DNA of 64,000 nt, taken from contig CAWGND010000021.1 of assembly GCA_963823845.1 (NCBI GenBank), positions 248,001 through 312,000 on the forward strand, in the 5' to 3' direction. This document shows positions 1 to 9,369 of the stretch, piece by piece (the first letter of the stretch is position 1; each line of letters begins with the position of its first letter). The DNA comes from Alloacidobacterium sp963823845. Lineage in GTDB: Bacteria > Acidobacteriota > Terriglobia > Terriglobales > Acidobacteriaceae. The translations under genes and the position numbers were made by a program. A model generated the notes under the pieces. It did not search any database. It saw nothing but the letters and a program-made list of their open reading frames with translations, and was not told the origin of the DNA.

Positions 1-462
1 GCACAAAGGCGAAATCGTAGTGCTGCTGGTCGAAGCTGACCGGGTCGAGGAACATCATGTCCATGAAACCGGTCGGCGAGTAGCTTACGTTGAGAGCTTT
101 CGTCAGTCCGCTGACGAATTTGACTGAGCCTTTGAAGAGCCCGTGCGAAGGGGCCTTGACCTCATAGCCTTTATTGTTGAAGGTTTTGGCGAAATCGACA
201 CGGCCAAGCATGTACTGATCCGATTCGGGTACCGAGTAGAGCCTCGGATCGGGACGCATGTTCTGGATGTAAGTCTGTACGACCGGCGTGTGTGCCTGAA
301 TAGCTTTTACTGTTACCTTCTCCTGCGCGATCGCTTTTTGGACGAGTGCGGTCTGCGCGGGAGTAAGAGGAACCGGGGGGCGAATTTGGCCGTCTTTGCC
401 TGCACGGTAACCACCGCCAAAGAGACCGTCAGACCGGTCATCCACAACTTGCGAAAGGACAT
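1..462 (-). pseudogene. Secreted acidobacterial protein of unknown function, frameshifted and cut by the window edge
   Basis: The minus strand has an AGGAG ribosome-binding site and an ATG at 462 opening a clear signal peptide (MSFRKLWMTGLTVSLAVVTV, then QA). The frame stops about 27 codons later, but the adjacent frame carries protein-like sequence to the left edge (KDGQIRPPVPLTPAQ, VQTYIQNMRPDPRLY, FDQQHYDFAFV). One extra base near 391-396 would give VQAKDGQIRPP and restore a continuous reading frame. The body recalls hypothetical secreted proteins I associate with Acidobacteria; no function is known to me. It is either a real frameshift mutation or a sequencing error. The C-terminus lies outside the window. 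Confidence 0.6.
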
Positions 463-556
463 TTCCTGACTCCTGATTGTTCGTTCTTTCATTTGTTTAG
501 AAAACAGCGAATTACAGCAAAGATCCATCGAGACTCCCGCTCCAGTCGGCCAATGC

Positions 557-1639
557 TCAGGCCAGCTGGAAGCTGATATGTATCACGCTTACCTGGTCGA
601 CCGGCTCGCCATTCTTGGTAGCCGGCTTGAACCGGATACGCTGGGCCGCCAGCATCGCCTGCTGATCCAGTCCGTGACCCAGTCCGTTTACCACACGCAG
701 CACCTGCACCTGCCCGGAAGCGGTGAAGCGCACCTCGAGCGTGACGTCTCCTTCGATCTTCATCTGCTTCGCTTCCGAGGTGTACTGGGGAAGCGGTTTC
801 GCTACGACGACTATTGGGGTAGACGCAGGCTGCACGACTTTGGCGACGTGCGGATTGCCTGAGCCGTTATTCACTTGACTGGCGAATCCCGCGGTTGCGA
901 CCGTACCATGGCTCCCAGGCGCGCCTGTGCCTCCGATCACACCGCTGCTGAATCCGGCGGAAGCAACAGTTCCGCGGTCTTTTCCTCCGGGCACGCCGTT
1001 AACAACGCCGGAGCCGAAAGCTGTCCCATGCACGCTACCTTGCCGGGCTGCGCCTGCTCCCTGCGCAGGACCGGGGGACGAACCGAAAGAGCCAACTGCG
1101 GCGACTGTCGCCGGCCGCGCGGCATTGGGATTAGGTGTCACGCCCCCCGGATCGCCGAATCCGCCCATCTTCACACTCGGAGCCGAATTGTTATTGGCTA
1201 CCTGAGTGGGCGCCTCGCTCTTAAAAAGTCCCACCTTGGGTTGCGGTGGGGGTGCAACCGCCTTGGGTGGCGCGGCAACAAGATGCGGAGTCTCGGGTGT
1301 GGGGATTTTCACCTCTTGGGGTTTGGGCGGTTCAGGCTGCACCTTAGGGGTGACGATCTTCGGAGACCGCTCCACCACCTTCGGTGGCGGAGGGATGACT
1401 TTGACCTTCGGCACGGGCGGGATGTAGGGTTTCGGTTGTTCGACGGGGAAGATCAGTTCGGTCGTCTGATACGGATGCATCTTCTCCTTGTGCACCTGAG
1501 CCATGGTGATGAGGACCAGGATTGCTCCGGCCACTACATTGACGACTGCGCTGATCCCGAACGACCCGAAACGGCCTTGTGGTTCCGGAAGAAGACCGAG
1601 ATTCGCACGATTCAGAAGATCGTTATTATTGCTCGCCAT
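557..1639 (-). CDS. TonB-family energy transducer-like protein
   Basis: A 360-residue protein with the TonB layout. A short cytoplasmic N-terminus is followed by one membrane segment at about residues 27-48 (SAVVNVVAGAILVLITMA), a Pro/Lys-rich periplasmic spacer (VIPPPPKVVERSPK and similar), a Gly/Ala-rich middle, and a TonB C-terminal-like domain of about 80 residues (EGDVTLEVRFTASGQVQVLR, IRFKPATKNGEPVDQ). TonB proteins couple the proton gradient to outer-membrane receptors. This copy has no exbB or exbD beside it, so its receptor is unknown. It lies 95 bp upstream of the frameshifted minus-strand gene at the left edge and could be cotranscribed with it. Confidence 0.8.
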   Translation of the reverse strand: MASNNNDLLNRANLGLLPEPQGRFGSFGISAVVNVVAGAILVLITMAQVHKEKMHPYQTTELIFPVEQPKPYIPPVPKVKVIPPPPKVVERSPKIVTPKVQPEPPKPQEVKIPTPETPHLVAAPPKAVAPPPQPKVGLFKSEAPTQVANNNSAPSVKMGGFGDPGGVTPNPNAARPATVAAVGSFGSSPGPAQGAGAARQGSVHGTAFGSGVVNGVPGGKDRGTVASAGFSSGVIGGTGAPGSHGTVATAGFASQVNNGSGNPHVAKVVQPASTPIVVVAKPLPQYTSEAKQMKIEGDVTLEVRFTASGQVQVLRVVNGLGHGLDQQAMLAAQRIRFKPATKNGEPVDQVSVIHISFQLA

Positions 1640-2077
1640 AAGCTCATTGCTTCAAGGTTCAACTGAAATTAGTGGCTGCTTATAAAACAGACGTAAAACA
1701 CGGCTGTTTTGAGTTTGATTTTCTGCAGGCGAGGCGCCTTCACGAAGTGGTATGGGCATGAAAGACACGATTCCCTCAGTCCTCAATGAATCAGTAGCAA
1801 AATGGCTTCCAACTCTTAGATGATTGGTGATCGTACAATAGCGCACCTGGAGCCCAGTCACAAATTAAGAACGCACGGTGTCCGCCTTCTTACATATTAC
1901 AGAAGTAACGCCACTGGTAATAGCTCCACTGAAAAGGATTGCGTCGATCTAACTTGTTAGCGCAAACCTTTGTACCCATGATATGGGACGACAAATTAGG
2001 TTCCGCAGGTTGCCTCCCCCTGATGCCGAGGCGGATATAGGAAATCGCTATAATTCAAGGCGATACGAGGAGACAAC
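1640..2077. other. Intergenic region between divergent tonB-like gene and galE
   Basis: This 438-bp stretch separates two divergent genes. I see no coding-like frame with a ribosome-binding site. It is relatively AT-rich and presumably holds both promoters; the only clear element is a TATAAT hexamer near galE. Confidence 0.5.
2049..2054 (+). promoter_or_regulatory. Candidate -10 box for galE
   Basis: A perfect TATAAT lies 24 bases upstream of the galE start and just before its AGGAG ribosome-binding site. No good -35 hexamer is present at the usual spacing, so the call is tentative. Confidence 0.35.
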
Positions 2078-3070
2078 TTGAAACTTCTGGTAACCGGCGG
2101 AGCAGGCTATATCGGCGGGACAGTGGCGGAACTTCTTTTGAACAAGGGGCATGAGATAGCCGTATACGACAATCTCTGTCACGGGCACCGATCGATGGTT
2201 CCTCACCGGGCCGAATTCTTCGAGGGAGATCTCGCCGATCGTTCAAAATTAGAACAAATCTTCTCTTCCGGCTCATTCGATGGCGTAATGCATTTTGCCG
2301 CTCTGATCGAGGCGGGGGAGAGCATGCGGCGACCTGAGTTATATTTCCGCAACAACTCGGCCGCGACGCTGACGCTGATAGAGGCAATGCTGGCAAAAGG
2401 TGTCAATCGGCTGGTCTTTTCCTCAACTGCGGCTGTGTACGGTGAGCCGGAATCGACGCCGATCGTGGAAGATGCGCCGCTGCGGCCAACAAATGCCTAT
2501 GGCGAATCCAAGCTGTTAGTCGAGCAGATGCTGGGCTGGATGAACCGGATTCACGGTTTTCGCTACGTCAGCCTCCGGTATTTCAATGTCGCCGGAGCGA
2601 TTGAAGGCCGGGGCGAGGCGCATGAGCCAGAGTCGCACCTGATTCCGCTGATACTGGATGTAGCTCTTGGCAAGCGAAAAAGCATTAAGGTCTTTGGTCA
2701 GGATTATCCGACGCCTGACGGTACCTGCATTCGCGACTACATCCATGTGCAGGACCTGGCGCAGGCGCATCTGCTGGCCTTTGAGGCGCTCGCCGATCGC
2801 GACCGGCTGATCTACAACATCGGCAATGGACGCGGCTTCACCATCCGCGAAGTGATCGAGTCGGCGCGCCGCATTACCGGGCATCCGATTCCGGTCGAGA
2901 AAGTGGAGCGAAGACCGGGCGATCCGGCGATATTGATTGCCAGCTCGATGAAGATCGAGCGCGAGTTGGGCTGGACGCGTGAGTTCGACAAGCTGGACGA
3001 GATCGTTGCCAGCGCCTGGAAGTGGCATCAGCAGCGGTACCAAATGACTACAGCTGAAACCCGTCCCTGA
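2078..3070 (+). CDS. galE: UDP-glucose 4-epimerase
   Basis: A 330-residue short-chain dehydrogenase of the extended type that interconverts UDP-glucose and UDP-galactose with tightly bound NAD. The N-terminal NAD motif is TGGAGYIGG (residues 6-14). The catalytic triad is visible as SST near residue 115 and YGESK near 140. RYFNVAGA and the DGTCIRDYIHVQDLAQAH block are typical of GalE. The length matches bacterial GalE (about 330-340). The start is TTG, supported by AGGAG 9 bases upstream. It is a single gene, presumably feeding envelope polysaccharide or galactose use. Confidence 0.92.
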   Translation: MKLLVTGGAGYIGGTVAELLLNKGHEIAVYDNLCHGHRSMVPHRAEFFEGDLADRSKLEQIFSSGSFDGVMHFAALIEAGESMRRPELYFRNNSAATLTLIEAMLAKGVNRLVFSSTAAVYGEPESTPIVEDAPLRPTNAYGESKLLVEQMLGWMNRIHGFRYVSLRYFNVAGAIEGRGEAHEPESHLIPLILDVALGKRKSIKVFGQDYPTPDGTCIRDYIHVQDLAQAHLLAFEALADRDRLIYNIGNGRGFTIREVIESARRITGHPIPVEKVERRPGDPAILIASSMKIERELGWTREFDKLDEIVASAWKWHQQRYQMTTAETRP

Positions 3071-3322
3071 ACAACCGAAGGAAACAGGCTCTAAGTTGTT
3101 TCATCGAAATAGCACTTGGGGGAGGGCCACCGAATTTCTTGCGCGAGTGGACAATCTGTTCACTCGTGTTTCGCATTTTGGGGAGGGCATGCAATGAATC
3201 GAGTCTCAGGAAGATTCCGTGAGAACTCATACCTCAGTCCGTCTCCTTCTACTTGATGAAATCGGAAACCGACGACGAAAGGCGACAGGTACGTAAAAAA
3301 AAGCTGCGGCTGGAGACAATCG

Positions 3323-3448
3323 CTAGTGGAAGAGCTTCATTGCGTTCAGCACTGTGTTGTAGACGCCCCAGGCTGCCGGGATGCAGACCACGAGCCACGC
3401 GAGCGCGATCATCGCCGGGGAACTTTCCCTTTCCGTGTTGCCTGCCAT
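3323..3448 (-). CDS. Small subunit-type protein of the adjacent OFA transporter (41 aa)
   Basis: This 41-residue ORF begins 1 bp after the stop codon of the MFS transporter, with the genes arranged as TGA-T-ATG on the minus strand. It reads MAGNTERESSPAMIALAWLV, then a single hydrophobic helix (VVCIPAAWGVYNTV) ending in NAMKLFH. Tiny one-helix proteins of this form follow oxalate/formate-type MFS genes in many bacteria and are annotated as MFS transporter small subunits. The position and pattern argue for translational coupling and co-assembly in the membrane. It is short enough to be missed by gene callers. Confidence 0.8.
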   Translation of the reverse strand: MAGNTERESSPAMIALAWLVVCIPAAWGVYNTVLNAMKLFH

Positions 3449-3449
3449 A

Positions 3450-4823
3450 TCAGTGGCCTCCTGCTATTACGGGCACTTCGCTCTTGATCCAGTATTTTTT
3501 TGCAACAGGGCGGACGAGCAGGTTGGCGAAAACGCCGAGTACGAGCAATCCGGCCATGATGTGCAGAATGGCCGGATAGGCCTGCTGCTTGGGAATGTGT
3601 TGGGCCACGTAGTGGTCGAGAATGCCGTTTACGATCAGCGGACCCAGGATGCCGGCGGTCGACCAGGCCGTAAGCAGCCGCCCGTGAATGGCGCTGACGT
3701 GATAGCCGCCGAAGAGGTCTTTTAGATAGGCGGGAATAGTGGCGAAGCCTCCGCCATACATGCTGATCAGTACGCCCGCGATGAGCACGAAGAGCGCAAC
3801 GGAATTCAGATGTTCGGTGCCGGTGAAAGGCAGCAATGCGTAGAGAGCTGCTCCCACGATGAAGAAGATCATGTAGGTCGGCTTGCGGCCGATGTAATCC
3901 GAGGTCGAAGCCCAGAAGAAACGGCCGGCCATATTGAAGAGGCTAAGCACGCCGACGAATCCGGCGGCTGCCACAGGCGAGACGGCACCCTTGAAGAGGT
4001 CTTGGATCATGGGCGCGGCCTGTTCGAGAATGCCGATGCCCGCGGTGACATTCAAACAGAGGACGATCCACAGCAGCCAGAACTGCGGCGTGACGAAGGC
4101 CGAGTTAACGTCAACGTTGTGCGCGCTGATGAGCGCAGACTGACGTGGCTTTGGAGTCCATCCCACAGGCTTCCAGCCCTTCTGTGGAACGCGCACGGTG
4201 AAGACGCCGAACATCATGAAGACGAAGTAAAGGATACCCATCGCTACCCACGCCGCAGCGATAGGCTGGTGGCCTGAAGTCTTGTAGAAAGCCATGAGCC
4301 TGGTGCCGAGTGGCGAGCCGATCATGGCGCCTCCGCCAAAGCCCATGATGGCGAGACCGGTGGCCAGGCCCGGCCGGTCTGGAAACCACTTGATGAGCGT
4401 CGAGACCGGCGAGATGTAGCCCAGTCCCAGCCCAATTCCTCCGACGACTCCATATCCAACATAAATCAGGGCGAGGGAATGAAACGTCACTCCCAGCGAC
4501 GCAATCAGAAACCCACTCCCGAAGCAGGCGGCCGACACAAACATTGCTCTGCGCGGCCCGGCTGATTCCAGCCATTTGCCGAACAAGGCTGCAGAGAGAC
4601 CCAGCACGGCGATGGCGATCGAAAAAATGTAGCCGATCTCTTTCAGGCTCCAGGCGCTGCCGTCGGTGGCTATGAGAGCGAGCAGAGGGTTCTTGAAAAC
4701 GCTGAAGGCATACACCTGACCGATGGAAAGATGCACTGCAAGGGCCGCTGGAGGAACAAGCCATCTGCTGAAGCCAGGCTTGGCAATAGACCGCTCATAA
4801 TCCAGAAAAGACAGGAATGACAC
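3450..4823 (-). CDS. MFS transporter, oxalate:formate antiporter (OFA) type
   Basis: A 12-helix major facilitator of about 457 residues. Recognisable are the early IGQVYAFSVF segment, the helix 4-5 region VVGGIGLGLGYISPVSTLIK, the FPDRPGLATGLAIMGFG motif typical of OFA proteins, and a second-half FNMAGRFFWASTSDYIGRK loop. The family exchanges organic anions such as oxalate/formate, or imports monocarboxylates; the substrate cannot be read from sequence. I chose the GTG at 4823, which has GGAG upstream; the longest frame would start at a TTG at 4880 without a site. Immediately downstream is its putative 41-residue partner. Confidence 0.85.
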   Translation of the reverse strand: MSFLSFLDYERSIAKPGFSRWLVPPAALAVHLSIGQVYAFSVFKNPLLALIATDGSAWSLKEIGYIFSIAIAVLGLSAALFGKWLESAGPRRAMFVSAACFGSGFLIASLGVTFHSLALIYVGYGVVGGIGLGLGYISPVSTLIKWFPDRPGLATGLAIMGFGGGAMIGSPLGTRLMAFYKTSGHQPIAAAWVAMGILYFVFMMFGVFTVRVPQKGWKPVGWTPKPRQSALISAHNVDVNSAFVTPQFWLLWIVLCLNVTAGIGILEQAAPMIQDLFKGAVSPVAAAGFVGVLSLFNMAGRFFWASTSDYIGRKPTYMIFFIVGAALYALLPFTGTEHLNSVALFVLIAGVLISMYGGGFATIPAYLKDLFGGYHVSAIHGRLLTAWSTAGILGPLIVNGILDHYVAQHIPKQQAYPAILHIMAGLLVLGVFANLLVRPVAKKYWIKSEVPVIAGGH

Positions 4824-4958
4824 GCGACAGATCTCCGGGTAAAGTGTTGCAAAAGGTGGGATGCTAACAACTTCAATCAAAAGCTTGCAATTAAATTCCG
4901 ATGTCTATTCATGAGAGAAAACTTCGGTCGAGGCTTCGACTTGAATTTCTTCGCATCA

Positions 4959-4976
4959 TGTCTGCTTGTATAGACA
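4959..4976. promoter_or_regulatory. Inverted repeat TGTCT-N8-AGACA upstream of acs
   Basis: A 5-bp inverted repeat with an 8-base spacer lies between the divergent MFS and acs genes. It could be an operator, but the arms are short and may be coincidental. Confidence 0.2.
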
Positions 4977-5087
4977 GGATTTCTCTTGCCTACGATCTGC
5001 CTCAACCTTTAACGTGATTGCGGTGAGGAATTCTATTTCTTCGTTCTTTCATCTTTGATCCAATCCCTAAGAGGTAGAGCTAGAGGC

Positions 5088-7055
<1,968 letters not shown>

Positions 7056-7121
7056 CCGCCTGCGACGAAAAATAATCAGAAGCCCGGTCTCTAAGATCTG
7101 GCTCATATTTGGCCGAATTGT

Positions 7122-7673
7122 CTAGGGCACCTTGCAGCAATCACCCGCCGATGGTGGTTCTTCGCTGCTGGAGTCGAGTATGACTTTCCATTGGCCATCG
7201 TGCTGTTTCTTCCAGATGGTCATGTAACGTCCGCTGGTGGTGATGGGATTGCCGCTCTTGTCTTTGGCGCGGCCTTCGTAGTGGCCCCAGGTGTAGCCCA
7301 TGTCACCTGCCGAGGACATCTCTCCGCCCTGCGGCGTCCAGGTCAGCTGATACTGTTCTGGGGTCCACGTCGTCTGCGCAGCTATGGCTGCATGCCCGAG
7401 CACCGGAGTTTCCTTGTTGCCCAGGGTTACGGCGTCATCGGCGAACCATGAGGCGAAGGTCTTGCCGCCGCCCTTTGCTGTATCCCGCGCGAACTGCGCT
7501 TCGAGCTGGAAGAGAAAGGCCACGCCCGGAGAGAGTGTCGGGTCGCTCAGAGCGTTCGACATATTCGCCGCGGGAACAGGTTTTGCCAGCGGATCTAACG
7601 GGACCTGCTGGGCAAATATAGACGAGGAGAGAAGCAATCCGGCAAGTGATACAGGGAGGGCAATGGGGCGCAT
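7122..7673 (-). CDS. Secreted SnoaL/DUF4440-like (NTF2-fold) protein
   Basis: A 183-residue protein with a signal peptide (MRPIALPVSLAGLLLSSSIF, then AQQ). The mature part resembles the DUF4440/SnoaL NTF2-like fold: an early helix LEAQFARDTAKGG, FASWFADDAVTLGNKETPVL, MGYTWGHYEG and MTIWKKQHDGQWKVILD. Such domains are small alpha+beta cones that bind ligands or act as cyclases or isomerases; the specific role is unknown. The start at 7673 was chosen over the frame's first codon at 7802 because it opens the signal peptide and avoids overlap with the divergent symporter gene at 7762. Confidence 0.75.
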   Translation of the reverse strand: MRPIALPVSLAGLLLSSSIFAQQVPLDPLAKPVPAANMSNALSDPTLSPGVAFLFQLEAQFARDTAKGGGKTFASWFADDAVTLGNKETPVLGHAAIAAQTTWTPEQYQLTWTPQGGEMSSAGDMGYTWGHYEGRAKDKSGNPITTSGRYMTIWKKQHDGQWKVILDSSSEEPPSAGDCCKVP

Positions 7674-7761
7674 CGTCAAAACCTCGCGGCTTCCGAAGAA
7701 GCTGACAGGCTTTATGCTAGCAGCGGTGCAGTATCGTTGGCAGAGTGCACTGAAAGTCGCG

Positions 7762-9216
7762 ATGAATGAGATGAAGGTCACGGAACCGGTAGCAGGAAGC
7801 AATCGCCCAAGCCTGCATTGGCTCGGCGTGGCCGGCGCGGGCGTCTATACGGCGGGGATTTTGCTGCAGGCATTGCGGCCGCAGTTTGCTGCCGATGCGA
7901 TGGTGATGCGTCTGCTTGCGCTGGCGGCATTCACGGTGTTTGCCCTGCGGCGACGATCTCTGACGGTCTGGATCATCTGGGGGATGCTTGCCGGTATTGA
8001 GCTGGGTCTGGATGCCCCGGGCGTTGCCTTGCAGGCGTATATATTCAGCGATATTTTCCTGCGGCTGATCAAGGCTATCGTTGCCCCGTTGATCTTGGGC
8101 ACTCTCATCACCGGCATCGCCGGTCATGGAGAGCTGCGCAGCGTCGGACGCCTTGGTCTGAAGTCGCTCATCTATTTTGAGGTGCTGACGACGATTGCCC
8201 TCGCGATCGGACTGGTCGCGATCAACGTATCGAGGGCTGGGACTGGACTCGAAGCATCGGCTCAGCATACGTCGATTGCCCACGGCGATCTTCACGTGCA
8301 GACAGCACCGCAGCAGCAGAACGACTCGGGTCTTTCGTGGCAGCAGTTTATGCTTCATGTTTTTCCCGAGAATCTGGCCAAGTCGATTGCCGACGATCAG
8401 ATCTTGCAGGTGGCCGTCTTTGCGCTAATCTTCGGGCTGGCTCTGGGGCGCCTCAAAGAAGGGCAGCGGGCTCCCCTGCTACGGGTGGCCGAATCCCTGA
8501 CGCAGACAATGTTCGCCTTCACGAACATCGTGATGTACTACGCGCCGATTGGCGTAGGCGCCGCGCTCGCTTATACGGTCGCGCACTCGGGATTGGGCGT
8601 GATGACCAGTCTGGCGAAGCTGCTCGTCACGTTATATATCGCGCTCATCGCGTTTGCACTGCTTGCCATGCTGCCTGCGGCGTTGCTGGCGCGCTTGCCG
8701 CTGCGCGAATTTCTTTCTGCCGTAGCAGAACCGGCGACGATCGCCTTTGCCACCAGTACATCCGAGGCGGCCCTGCCACGCGCCATGGAGGCGATGGAGG
8801 CTTTTGGCGTTCCCCGTAGGATTGTCGGTTTCGTGATCCCGACCGGATATAGCTTCAACCTTGCCGGATCGGCGCTGTATCTTGCGATTGCGTCTATCTT
8901 TGTGGCGCAGGCAGGCGGCATGCAACTGGGCTGGAAGCAACAACTCTTTATGCTTGGCGTACTCATGCTGACGAGCAAAGGCGTGGCCGGAGTGCCGCGG
9001 GCAGTGCTGGTAGTGCTACTGGCTACATCATCCGTCTTTCATCTACCACAGGAGCCGATTTTTCTCATCCTGGGTATCGATGCGCTCATGGACATGGGCC
9101 GGACCACGGTGAATGTGGTGGGAAACTGTCTGGCCTCTGCGGTCGTGGCGCAGTGGGAGGGTGAGTTTCGCAAGGAGGCCCCGGCGGATGAGGCGCTTGC
9201 CGCGCTTGCGGAATAA
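7762..9216 (+). CDS. Dicarboxylate/amino acid:cation symporter (DAACS family)
   Basis: About 484 residues with 8-10 hydrophobic segments. Family signatures include FLRLIKAIVAPLILGTLITG, the internal AFATSTSEAALPRAMEAME (serine-rich hairpin, cf. family TSSSEATLP), GYSFNLAGSALYL (cf. GYSFNLDGTA) and the late LTSKGVAGVPRAVLVVL. Members import glutamate, aspartate or C4-dicarboxylates with Na+ or H+. An extended N-terminus of about 60 residues adds two helices before the conserved core. ATG 7762 is preferred; the long frame from 7384 runs antisense through the divergent NTF2-like gene. Substituted positions, such as Ala for Asp in GYSFNLAG, make substrate prediction unsafe. Confidence 0.88.
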   Translation: MNEMKVTEPVAGSNRPSLHWLGVAGAGVYTAGILLQALRPQFAADAMVMRLLALAAFTVFALRRRSLTVWIIWGMLAGIELGLDAPGVALQAYIFSDIFLRLIKAIVAPLILGTLITGIAGHGELRSVGRLGLKSLIYFEVLTTIALAIGLVAINVSRAGTGLEASAQHTSIAHGDLHVQTAPQQQNDSGLSWQQFMLHVFPENLAKSIADDQILQVAVFALIFGLALGRLKEGQRAPLLRVAESLTQTMFAFTNIVMYYAPIGVGAALAYTVAHSGLGVMTSLAKLLVTLYIALIAFALLAMLPAALLARLPLREFLSAVAEPATIAFATSTSEAALPRAMEAMEAFGVPRRIVGFVIPTGYSFNLAGSALYLAIASIFVAQAGGMQLGWKQQLFMLGVLMLTSKGVAGVPRAVLVVLLATSSVFHLPQEPIFLILGIDALMDMGRTTVNVVGNCLASAVVAQWEGEFRKEAPADEALAALAE

Positions 9217-9276
9217 CGCTCAAGAACTTGATATACTTATACTTTAGAGGAATAACCTCATTGCTCCGCGGCACGA

Positions 9277-9301
9277 GGCCCTGTTACAGGGTCTTTTTTT
9301 T
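9277..9301 (+). terminator. Rho-independent terminator after the symporter gene
   Basis: GCCCTG-TTA-CAGGGT forms a short stem with a 3-base loop, followed immediately by CT8. It lies about 60 bp after the symporter stop codon. Confidence 0.7.
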
Positions 9302-9369
9302 GATGTGTTTGACAGAGCAACGGGTCGCGCGCATCCGGGTCTAAAATAGATGTGCGTTCTTATCGCTGA

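Noticed and set aside
875..1666. Long plus-strand frame antisense to the TonB-like gene
   Set aside because: Low-complexity Arg/Gly/Leu-rich translation created by the Pro-rich coding strand; no ribosome-binding site; the minus-strand protein has a recognisable domain.
3144..3166. CGAGTG...CACTCG inverted repeat after galE
   Set aside because: Only 6-bp arms with an 11-base loop and no T-run; likely chance.
7384..7761. N-terminal extension of the symporter frame
   Set aside because: It runs antisense through the secreted NTF2-like gene and adds non-membrane sequence absent from the family; ATG 7762 is adequate.
9308..9348. TTGACA ... TAAAAT as a dxs promoter
   Set aside because: The two hexamers are 27 bases apart, too far for a sigma-70-type promoter.
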